Source: Ovis canadensis
Taxonomy: Eukaryota > Chordata > Mammalia > Artiodactyla > Bovidae
Length of the DNA: 64,000 bases
NCBI RefSeq assembly: GCF_042477335.2
Contig: NC_091255.1
Location: 41,828,501-41,892,500, forward strand
Reading direction: 5' to 3'
Shown here in pieces: positions 13,301 to 25,300 of the stretch. The translations under genes were made by a program, and so were the position numbers. Within the stretch, counting starts at the first letter, position 1. The number at the start of each line of letters is the position of its first letter. The notes under the pieces are model-generated. The model saw only the letters and a list, made by a program, of their open reading frames with translations, made no database searches and was not told the DNA's origin.

Positions 13301-16300
13301 CTAGTCCCAGGATGCACATATTCATGACAAAGCAGCTTGGATTCTTTTCTTTATGAGGTGGGAGAGATAGAAAACAGAGAAATGTGCACTGTGAGAGAGG
13401 AGCAGGCAGCAGCAAGAAGGAAGGCAGGAGGGATGGCAGTGTGGTGTTGAACGGTGGGGCTGGCCTGTCTGAAGAGAACTGGCATCTTATGGAGTTGGTG
13501 GTGGAGGGGAGGAGATGAGTGAGACCAGGGCGGCTGCCAGACTTCTGGCTGAAGCTGCTGAGGTTCTGTTTTGTACGAGAAGCCAGAGCAGTGTTCATTG
13601 TAGCAAATGAGAAGCTCCATTTTGAATGTGAGTTTTAAGGTGCTTTGAGATAGCTGAGTGGAGTTGTTAAGGGCAGTGAGTGTGAAACTTGGAGAAAAAT
13701 GTCTCAAAAATATTTGCTTAAAAAAAAATTTTTGCTTATGAGCCATTAACATAGAGGTGACGTTTAAATCCACAGAAGTGGGTGTGAGCACCTATGAGGG
13801 TCAGGAAGACGGTGGGCCAGACCTGAGCCACCAGGGGCTCAACGTCTTGAGTTAAAAGCAGATGGAAATACTGGGATTTCTGACTTTGATTTCTCTTAAC
13901 ACAACTTTTGGAGAAGGCAATGGCAACCCACTCCAGTACTCTTGCCTGGAAAATCCCATGGATGGAGGAGCCTGGTAGGCTGCAGTCCATGGGGTCGCTA
14001 GGAGTTGGACACGACTGAGTGACTTCACTTTCACTTTTCACTTTCATGCATTGGAGAAGAAAATGGCAACCCACTCCAGTGTTCTTGCCTGGAGAATCCC
14101 AGGGTCAGGGGAGCCTGGTGGGCTGCCGTCTATGGGGTCGCAGAGAGTCAGACACGACTGAAGCAACTTAGCAGCAGCAGCAGCAACACAACTTTGGGAT
14201 TTATATCGTGTTCAAATCTGAAAGTAATTGTTTTAGCATTTTAAGCATAAAGCTTGAAGATTACTTTGATTTAAAAAATGGTAGAACCACTTCAAGCAGT
14301 CAGATTATATAGAAATAAGGGTTCCTTGCAACAGATGGTAATGGCTGCCTAGTTGGTGTCTGGCATATTTAGATTTTTTTCTCCCTGTAGGTTTCTTGCA
14401 CCCCGTGTAACATCCCGATTGGGACCCCTGTGAGCGGCTATGCCCTGTACCAGCGGCACATCAAAGCCATGCATGAGTCAGCTCTCCTGGAGGAACAGCG
14501 TCAACGGCAGGAGCAGCTGGACCTAGAGTGTCGGAGCTCCACCAGCCCATGCAGTGCCGCCCGGAGCCCCGGCAGAGACTGGGAAGGTGGGTAGCGCACG
14601 CACCGCCCAGGACATGGGTGTAGGTGATGGGAAACAGAGCTGAATTTGAAACCTGGCTAATGGCGCTGTCCTGAACAGATACACTTCCTTACCTTAACCT
14701 TGGTTAGATTGTCAAGGGATATCAGTGTTTTTGATCACTGAAGGATGGTGGTGATGTTTTCAGTAGACTTCTTGTTAATGTGAATTTTGTGATGTTCACT
14801 TTACTGCTGATGATTGTGTACTGGCCATTCTTTCTGTTGCGTTCATCTGAGTTTTCAGAGTCAGTGAGAATTACCTGTCCTCCAAGCAAGTCAGGGAGAT
14901 ATTCTAAATCTCTGATATGATGAGATCAACTTTGTGTAGCACAGTCGATCAGACCTTGACTTACCCCTCACTATGGTCGTGGGCAAGCCACTTGACCTTC
15001 TCAGCTTTAGTAAAGTGCAAACAGTACATCTGTCTGTCTAATCTAGCTATATCTTTGCCTTTCTGAAAATGAATGCACATTCAGTATTGTTTTATAACAC
15101 GTGGTTCAGCATTATTTTACATACAGTTTGATAGTTTATAGCAGTAGTATATTAGCATATGCATAGTGTAATAGACACCTTGAAGAGCGCTGTTATCCTG
15201 TGTGTCACTGTTGTTACTTCAGGTGACAGATTTGAGTTGTGCATGTTCTTTTTAGTTAGTGCATGATACACTTAATTTCTTTTAAAACAAAAAGAAAGGG
15301 AGCCATTACTCAATTTTAGTATATTCTTCTGTTATGGTTAGAAGATGACACCTAGTAGTCAGTAGTCTGTAGTAGTAGTCTGGTTGATAGTAACCGATGG
15401 GCTGCCTAGTACAACACACTTAGAATATGAGACCATTAAAGTCTTCTTTGACTATGGTTTCATTTTTTGTAATAATTCAGTAGACTGTTGGTAGTACCTT
15501 GTATAAGATAAGGGCTGTTAGCTATAGAACACCATGCATTTCAAGGACTGTTTAATGTAAAAGTGGAACTGTGGTGCTTAACTGACCCTGCTGACTCCTT
15601 GTCCCTGTCCCACCAGGAGTAAACGGTTAGTTACTGAACCTCCTGTGTCAGAGTTTTACATATAAGATTGCTAGTGTTTTAAATATAAATCTTAGACTAT
15701 TAAAAATGTGAACCAGATTAATACCCACCACGGCTATATGTATCACTTCAGTTCAGTCACTCAATTGTGTCCGACTCTTTGTGACCCCATGAATCGCAGC
15801 ACGCCAGGCCTCCCTGTCCATCACCAGCTCCTGGAGTTCACTCAGACTCACGTCCATCGAGTCAGTGAGGCCATCCAGCCATCTCATCCTCTGTCGTCCC
15901 CTTCTCCTCCTGCCCCCAATCCCTCCCAGCATCAGAGTCTTTTCCAATGAGTCAACTCTTCACATGAGGTGGCCAAAGTACTGGAGTTTCAGCTTCAGCA
16001 TCGTTCCTTCCAAAGAAATCCCAGGGCTGATCTCCTTCAGAATGGACTGGTCGGATCTCCTTGCAGTCCAAGGGACTCTCAAGAGTCTTCTCCAACACCA
16101 CAGTTCAAAAGCATCAATTCTTCGGCACTCAGCCTTCTTCACAGTCCAACTCTCACATCTATACATGACCAGTGGAAAAACCATAGCCTTGACTAGACGG
16201 ACCTTTGTTGGCAAAGTAATGTCTCTGCTTTTGAATATACTATCTAGGTTGGTCATAACTTTCCTTCCAAGGAGTAAGCGTCTTAATTTCATGGCTGCAG

Positions 16301-19300
16301 TCACCATCTGCAGTGATTTTGGAGCCCCAAAAAATAAAGTCTGTCACTGTTTTCCCATCTATTTCCCATGAAGTGATGGGACCAGATGCCATGATTTTAG
16401 TTTTCTGAATGTTGAGCTTTAAGCCAACTTTTTCACTCTCCGCTTTCACTTTCATCAAGAAGCTTTTTAGTCTTTTCACTTTCTGCCATAAGGGTGGTGT
16501 TATCTGCATATCTGAGGTTATTAATATTTCTCGCAGCAATCTTGATTCCAGCTTGTGCTTCTTCCAGCCCAGCGTTTCTCATGATGTACTCTGCATATAA
16601 ATTAAATAAGCAGGGTGACAATATACAGCCTTGACGGACTCCTTTTCCTATTTGGAACCAGTCTGTTGTTCCATGTCCAGTTCTAACTGTTGCTTCCTGA
16701 CCTGCATACAGATTTCTCAAGAGACAGGTCAGATGGTCTGGTGTTCTCATCTCTTTCAGAATTTTCTACAGTTTATTGTGATCCACACAGTCAAAGGCTT
16801 TGGCATAGTCAATAAAGCAGAAATAGATATTTTGCTGGCTGTATGTATAATAGGTGCTAAATGAATATTTCTTGAATGAAAGTAGAAGAAATATTGTTAA
16901 CACGTGAGCTTTTAGTATATTGCCTCTAGAGAATCCTTAATCCCTAACTCAGTAATTGACATAATGTGTACTCAGCAATTACATGTTAAAGGAATGATTT
17001 AAATGGAGTAGGATAAAAATGGATTTAGCAGAAGTACTTGTGTTTTGAGCATTCCAATGATGAGAAAAATCTGTCAGTATGAAAATGATAAATTGTAGAA
17101 TAATTTAAGTCTTTTGATCTATTCCTTACATAAATGATTTAGAATAATTTTTTTGAAACAGAATTAAAATGTGGAAAAAATAACATTCAAATAGTGTTTT
17201 CTGAACTTATGCTAAAGCTTAGCATTATTCAGCTGACAACACCTGAATCATTCTAATATGTCTGTATAGTTGTTTTAAGAACTGAGGCTCTTTTGTTGAT
17301 CTCCGTTACAAAGTGGGTTGTATTGGCACCCCCAAGTTCTAAGACTTCAGACTGCGAATTGCATTTCTCCATGATCAGTCACATTAATCCATGTGGTTTA
17401 GATCTGAATGGTATCCTTTTTTAAATAGTGATGCAGTGGTGTTAAACCCAAACTGTCATTATTTATGTGATCAGTATGACACCAAAGTGTTTGTTAATAT
17501 GACATCACTTTGGTTCAAGGTGACTCTCTACAAACTGAGGTGGTTGATTACATTTTATTCCAAGGTTAAGTTTTGTTTTAGCTAATCTAGCTAGTATGTT
17601 CATCCAGTAATTTGTTTAACAAGTGCTGAAGGCTCTCCTGAATTTATAGCTATTTTGTAGTTTGCTTAAAGGATAATCTCCCAAATAACATTTATATGTT
17701 TCCAATTAACTCGCTTGTATGTAGAACGTTTGATAGGAATATTTTCTGTGCAGCATCATAGAATAGTTTATAGAATGGTAAATACAGTGAGAATGAGTTC
17801 TAACCATTACCAACTGGTGTTGTCCATGTGAAGTAGGAACACACTTCTGGCTTTTCCTTTCACAGGCTCATTTAGAAGGTAACAGGCAGCACCTGTTGTC
17901 CACCTATTGGATTGTATTCACCTTCTCTTTGAGACAGGCGGTTTAAATCTTTCCATTTGTAGAAAGGCTTGAAAAAGCCTCAGAGAAAAGTTGTTTTCAT
18001 TTTCCAGTAACATTTACACAAGTTGACTCCTGCTTCAGTTGGAAACCTCTTTTCTGCAGTGAAAGAACTCAGACTTGACACAGGTAAAGGTAGTTAGAAG
18101 TGAAGTTCTAATGCAGGTTTTAACAAAATCCAATCAAAATAAGAGTTTATGCTTCTGTGCAACTTGTAGTTTATCTTTTTTATTTTTTCAACTGAGTACG
18201 TGATGACTAAATGGTTGTATTTAGAACCACCTAAAATTTCATCTTTTTATTTAACACTATTATGACAAGTATATTTATTTTTCTGCATGTTTATAAACTT
18301 ACAAAACCATCCTTCACTGAATATATATAATGTGCTCTCATGTTAAATTGTCTAGAAAGGGAGACATGATTTTCTTTTGTAGTTGGTTTATTTCATAAAT
18401 CTGCGCAGTATTAGGACACTTACTAATCAGTCAGAGAAGGAATGGGTAGCATCATCCTGATGGTGCCTCCAGAGGCATCTGAAATTTCTGCACCCAGTGC
18501 TCAGGAAGCCATCACTGCACTGCGGCTCAGAGCTCAGGCCAGGAACTGCACTGCTGTAGGAAAGTCTCCAACCTTGGTTGGGCAGTGAGGGTGTGAGTCT
18601 TTTGAGCCTCAGTTGCCTCCTCTGTCAAATGTTGTTAATGATCTCATTAGTCCTGAGAGCTTAACGAGATACTTCCTGTAGTCTCAGTGCTCTGCCCATA
18701 GTACAGATTCCTATTAGCTGAGGTTACTTTCACTGTTCCAGTTTTAAAAAATACCTTAATAAGCTAAAGAACATTTAATTGTGCTAGTCAATTCTCTACT
18801 TGAAACCAGTCACAAACCTTCCACTTCACAGTGAGAGGCTGGAGACCTTCTCTTTAGAAAGGACCTGTGAAGATGCCATGTCACTGCAGTTAAGGGAGAA
18901 AGGAATCAAGCAAGAGGGCTACTGTTGAAGGGAGAAGGCAAGTTATTTTTCAGAGGGGAAGACTATCCACCTGGGAAGCCTGAAGAATTAACTGAGAAGT
19001 TATTTGAGCTAAGAGGAAAGTTCATTAAGTTTCTCAGAAAAAATTGATATACAGAGATCTATGTTTATCTTTCTTATATCTGCAGAAATCAGTGTGTAAA
19101 ATATATATATTTTTTCCCATATATACTAAACAGATGGTTTTCCTCACAACAAAATTAAAAAATAACTATTAAAATTATATGAAATTATGAAAAATGACCT
19201 ATATGAAAAAATCAATGTTCCTCAATTGGAAAACTCAGTATAAAATGTCAAGTCTCCTGTAAATATACATCCAGTGAAAATTCCAGTGATACATTGGGGA

Positions 19301-22300
19301 GGAAGTACTCAAAATGATTTAAATTTAGATTTATCTGAAAGAACAAATGGATAAAACTAGGTAAGCAAAAGAATAAAAGATGAATGGGAATTTGTTCTGG
19401 CAAACATTAAAATGCCACAGTTTAAAGTGGTTTAGGTTACAGATGATTTTTACTTTCTTTTCTAAAATTATAGTATGTCAATTTTACTTCCTTTAAAGAA
19501 AGAAAAGATGATATATATATATAATATAGAAAATTATATAATTATATATATTTGTGTTTTTTCTTAATATGACTGCATATCTGATATGCCCTTGAAATCC
19601 TTAAAGTTTATCTTTATACTTCATGTGGAGGTAAATTAGTAGAATAATTTTCATTAGCATTGTTACAGTAAAATTCATAAGCTTGCATAGCCATTAAAAA
19701 TGATTTTGATCTGCAGCTTTTGAAATCCTTCTTCCGTTTCTTGATTGCATTTATTTCTCTAATACCTAAGCAGTGGGCTTCAACAGGCTAATTATAAAAG
19801 TCAAAATTCTCAGCATTCTGGCCTCTAATTCAGGGTATACCTGAATTCATAGAATGGCTGGATAATCCGTTGTTTGCCTGTTGTGATCTTTATTGCATGT
19901 GAAAAGACTTGATTCTCCTAATGAGTGGACAGAGAAGTTCTCTGTGCTTTGAAAGAAGAAATTGTCATTGGATTTTTGTGGATTTCATTAGGTCAGAGTA
20001 CTGGTGCTTACACAGAAGATTTGGGTGTGTAAGGTTTTGTAACCTAGACCTCTATAGTAGTATAGAGTTGGATCTGCCTCTGGACAGTGTGGGCTGGTCC
20101 TGTCACACTTGCTATTTCAATCTGGGTTTCTTCCCTTATGTTGGTAACTTTAACTTCCATAGGAAAATCAGTCGCCTATATGCCCTATGCTGAGGCCACT
20201 CGTGCTCTAGAGCAGGAGGCACAGATGCACAGTACCGCGGCCAGGTCAGTGTCACCATGTAGGCTCTCTCCGCAGCCCAGTGTGAGTGCAGCCCGCTCTA
20301 GTGGCCTGCCAGGTAAATACCGATCCTCCTGCCGTGGCTGCTGGCCATCCACCTACACTGCTGGCAGGGATGGTTTGTTTCCAGGGCACGTCCCCGCTAT
20401 TTCAGAATTCCTTTCTTGTTTCTCTGCATCCCATCTTCAGTTGTGTTCAGTTGAGATTCACTGGGCCACTGGGAGGTTTGTGTTCATACCTGTGTACCGT
20501 GACATTGACTGCCTATTCTCCTATGAGTACATGTACTTTGTGAAAATCTTGAGATCCACCCCCTGCTAAGAAATATTCAAATGTCTAGGAGAGTCAGAAT
20601 CAGTAAGTGTTTCTCAAATTATGCAAGATGCAAAGAGGAGATATAACAGGCTGTCAGTCATACCTATATATTTTCTAGAGTTGTAATATCAACTGTCCCT
20701 AAGAAACACCCTTCTTTTCACCTTCTGTGTCAGGTCCAAGGAGTGGTGCAGAGAGAGAAGAAATCACTAAAGACTGCTGTTTGCATAAGCTGAACAGAAA
20801 TAGTCTGAAATGGACATCAGCCTGAAAGCTCTGGTTTGACAGGAAGTTGAGTATTTCAGTGTCACAGATACCATTTGTGACCTGAGTATGGATACAGATT
20901 TAATCTAAGTGAAAGAAATTTAAAATAGAAGTGTTCACCCTCAAATTCATCTTACACTTACAGTTGAATTGTGATTGAAGAAATAATTGAGATAGGTGGA
21001 ACATCACAAACTAGGAAATTGACTATTTCAAATAATTTTTTTCTTCCTTTTAAAAGTCCTCCAGCCTGCTCCACATCAGGTGATAACTAACCTCCCTGAA
21101 GGGGTTCGGCTTCCAACAACTCGGCCCACTCGGCCACCGCCTCCTCTCATCCCATCATCCAAAACCACAGTGGCTTCCGAGAAACCATCGTTTTTACTGG
21201 GAGGCTCCATCTCGCAGGTAAGAGGACTTCTCTTCTGAGGAGATTCTCTGTTGGTTACTGTTTTGTAAAGATTTTCCCTCCCTCCCATATTTATTTGCCA
21301 GAGTCTAAATGAAAAGTATTTATGACGAGACATTGACTTAAAAATGCAGCAGTCACTTTGTCTTCCATGGTGCATGCAGGTTTGTTTGAGTTAGGTCCCC
21401 AAATTGAGTGACAGTGTTATGTGGCCACTCACATCTCTGTTTGCTTAATCAGTGGTCAGCTAATGATCAGGGAGCTCTGTGCCCGGAAGGACTTAAATTT
21501 CCCAGTCTTTACCAAGGGACTCATCAACCAGGCAGCCAACAACACTGCCGGCTATCACAGAGCCTTGAGGTGGGACCACACACAGTGAGGACACACGATC
21601 TTCTGGAATTTCCCCTGGCCGGTGTGCAGCCTGCACATGTATATGGCCTTCTAGGTCCCCAGGAAGATGTTGGACCTCTGCAGACCCCTGTGGACATCTT
21701 GTTCTTTAGCTTTTCCTTTTTGTGGGGAGGGGTGGGGTCTACCTCACAGGATGCAGGATCTGAGTTCCCTGACCAGGGATGGAACTCTCACCCTTTGCCA
21801 TGGAGTCTTAACCACTGGACTACTAGGGACGTCCCTGTTACAGTTTATGGTTAGCCTGATTGTTTGCTCTGACTGCCTCGGCCAGGGGAGAAGTTAATCC
21901 ATTGACTCTAATTGTTTCTGACAAGCCTACACCTGCTTCCCCACCCTGTCAGGCCAGATCAAGACAGCTTTGCAAGTGGGGTCTGTCAGAGAACCGCTCG
22001 GCCAGTCTGATAATGACAGTCATCTGGGCCTGACCCCCTGTACTTTCATGTGACCAGAGCTGTGGGTTCTAAGGGCTGAAGCAGACCGGCAGTGGGGGTC
22101 AGGAGAGCAAGTTCACGGGTCATAGAGCTCACAGTTCTCACCAGAGTTCGCCATTTTCCTGAATAAATGGTCCAAGATTTCTACAGGTCTTTGGTTACAG
22201 AGTTGGAAAAGAATTCTTAAAGGGCTGATTCTTAACCTTCCTGCTAGTTTTCTGGTTGCCTTTGTGGAGGAGGGTCTTTAGAAATTCTTCCTCCACCATT

Positions 22301-25300
22301 TATCCCTCCACCAGGGATAAATGCAGTTAATAATAATAGCTACATCTGAGGGTATGGTTAAGTGTTTTCAGTTATGTAATTTGTTAATAATACATATAAA
22401 TCTACCTAAAATTTAGGGTGATTTTGGAAGATGTCTTGCTCTTTTTAAAAGCTTTTAAAATTTAACCAATCTGCAACGAGGATTTTCTTGCTTTATACTT
22501 AGTTTTGGTGTTGGGGGTGGATGGGTGGTAAGTTTTCTAAACAGAAACGTGTACCTTAACTCTAGAGTTGACCTTGTGAAGAGACAGTGTTATTCTAGTC
22601 CTTTAACATTATTTTTAGGGAACACCCGGCACTTACTTGCCTTCTCCTAATCAGGCCTCCTACGCCCCCGAGGCAGCGAAGCCCTCGGCAGGCTCCATCT
22701 CTCTGGGACTGCCACGGCAGCAGGAGGCCACCAAGCCAGGTCAGTGAGGAGGGGGAGGACCGTAGCCACTTTCGTGGCGCACCAGTCGGGGACTTGGCAC
22801 TTGGGCTCACTCTGTCTTACTCTGGCCCACAGCCACCGTGCCCTACATCAAGCAGGAGGAGTTCTCTCCCCGAAGCCAGAACTCACAGCCTGAGGGTTTA
22901 CTGGTCAGAGCCCAGCACGAAGGGGTGGTCAGAGGTAAGACACACTGTAGGGCAGAAATATACTCTGATCCCCAGTAAATGGGTTAAGGGAATTCAGTAG
23001 TATGTTTTAAAGATGGGCTCTTAAATTAGAGCCTTTAAATTCTTAAGTTTTCTTTCCATATAAAAATCATTTTAAAACTTTGAAATTTTGTGTGTCTGCA
23101 GTGCTTTTTAAAAATTGTGAAATTATTTTTAAAGTATGTTTCAGTAAAACACTGTTCCTTTTGTGCTGCGGTTCCCCTTTTTTTTCTCTTCTCTCCCAAG
23201 CAGGGGCTGGTTTTGTTGGCCTGTGTTTTTGTAGGTGTCGGGGTGTGATTGGCTGATGATTCTGTTGTTACCCAGGTACCTCAGGAGCCATTCAAGAAGG
23301 AAGCATAACTCGGGGAACGCCCTCTAGCAAACTCTCTGTGGAGAGCATCCCGTCCCTCCGAGGTTCCATCACCCAGGTCAGTTGTTCTCCTTCCCAAGAC
23401 CCAAACCACAGCTGGTAGAAAACCAGAAGTGAAGTCTCAAGTGGGTTGGCCATTCTAGCACAAGTTTTGTGACAAAGTTGTTCATTGTTCTGGGGTTTGG
23501 GACAGGTCTCAGTGATAAACCTGTGATAAACCTCAGATGATAAACCACAAGCCAAATCATCTCTACTGTGTTTCATTGAAAAAGGTGGATTATTTGCAGA
23601 TTGGCAGAAAAAACAAGTTATAATTGATGCAACTCTGCCTGGCAGAGCTTTTAACATGTGTTCAGCTTAAACAGAAATTGAGAGGAAAATCATAAATTGT
23701 TTGCTTGCTTTTACAACTTGTCGTTACCTTTTTCTTATAAATTTTGAAAAAACTTGATTATATTTGCATGAGTTTAGGCCTTAAGACAAATTTTGTTTCT
23801 TAGAGTTAAGTGCTTTCATAGTGGTTTGACTTTGAGGTGGGGAAGAAAGCTGACTCAACTCATATACCTATTGACATTTTAGGAAGTTTTGCATGCCAGG
23901 GTTCAAGGACCAAGGTACAGTCTTTCTTTATGTTTATAAAACATGTCTGGTTTCCCATCATGTGCTGGCCTTTCTTATTTGAGGTCGTGGCTTGATCTGA
24001 TGCTTGGTGTGGCAGGTTACATTTTATGAGCGTTTGTGTCCTGTCAGCTGAAGTGATGCTCATGCTGCCTGTGTCTGATTGAATGGCAGGGGACCCCGGC
24101 TCTGTCCCAGGCTGGCATACCCACTGAGGCATTGGTGAAGGGACCTGTTTCTAGACTGTCCATTGAAGAGAGCAGTCCTGAGAAAGGCCGGGAGGAAGCT
24201 GCCTCCAAAGGCCATGTTATTTACGAAGGCAAAAGTGGACACATCTTATCCTATGATAGTAAGTATCACCTCTCCACTCCAAGGCTGGTGCTGTCACATG
24301 TGACAGGGGTGTGGGGCTGGCTCCTTACCTACTGGCTTTGGGAAAGTGAGTTTTCTTTCCCCAAGCCCAGGTTTCCCCTCTGTAATGTAAAAAGGGTTAA
24401 CGTGAGTACTTCTCTTGAAACTTTGGTGAAAAATTAACTGAGACAGTCAGTGAAAAGTGCTTAACAGCGTGGAGCCCAGAGTAAGTGTCCCCTGAGTGGC
24501 TCCCTACTGCCAGCTGTAGTCATTAGATTTAGCCTAGGAAAAGAATCTCTGTTTAATAGAGCCACAGCTAAATGTTTGCTCAGCAAAAACAAGTCCCCGT
24601 GAATGCGATTTGACCCCCTTCTATTTTAAAGGAATGCCAGTTTTACTTGTTAAGGAGTAGATAGTAGTCTGGTAATCTTAGAAAGAGTATTGAATTTAAC
24701 GTTCGTCTTCAGATGTGTTCATGAGTTTAAGTTTCAGCTTGCGCACTGTTATGAGCAGTGTGCTGAAACTGCACTGTCCTGCCCAGACATGCGTCTCCCC
24801 TTTTTCCACTGAGCCCACCCTGGCTCAGCTGGCGATGACTATCGTCAGTCGCATTGCTGTGTCCAGTGACCCTTACTTGAAATTTCATATGCCCAGATCC
24901 CTTTCCAGCAGTTTGATCGCCTGCTGCCTGTAGTACCTGTTACTCAGTGGTAACTGCCATTAGTTAACCTGGACCCATCACTATTGTTAAGTTCCTTGAG
25001 GGAAGCGACCTAATTTACACCCTGCAATCCTGGTTTATGCCTGACCCTCAGTAAATATATTTGAATGAATGAAAACATTTTTATAAATATCATCTACACA
25101 GAGGTAGGTATGTAGTAGATTAAGACCAGTTTTTATATCATCTTCATGAGATCATGAGGTTAAAGTAACTTATTTAGGCCTTGGGCTGATAGGCCTTGGG
25201 CTCTATCCGAGCAGTGCTTGTGTCTGTTCTGCAGATATTAAGAATGCCCGAGAAGGGACAAGGAGTCCGAGAACAGCTCATGAAATCAGTCTCAAAAGAA

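Larger units (their letters stand above)
11883..14390 (+). other. NCOR1 intron W3-W4
   Basis: Holds an L1 3'-region piece, a short retroposon-tail fragment near 12.9 kb and a dimeric SINE (listed). The rest (12310-12880, 13020-13890) is AT-rich or plain intron with nothing I can name. Confidence 0.7.
14587..20162 (+). other. NCOR1 intron W4-W5, about 5.6 kb
   Basis: Contains a MIR fragment, a BovB LINE and a second MIR-like fragment (listed), plus an AT-rich simple stretch near 19.5 kb. From 16900 to 18580 and 18730 to 20150 I see no exon with acceptor, donor and conserved frame. Confidence 0.7.
24259..25234 (+). other. NCOR1 intron W10-W11
   Basis: Holds a MIR-like piece and an L2-tail-like piece (listed). 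Nothing else recognised. Confidence 0.65.

Noticed and set aside
15960..16307. 115-codon minus-strand frame resembling a reverse transcriptase
   Set aside because: It is part of the dead BovB copy and not a gene; neighbouring frames carry the rest with stops and shifts.
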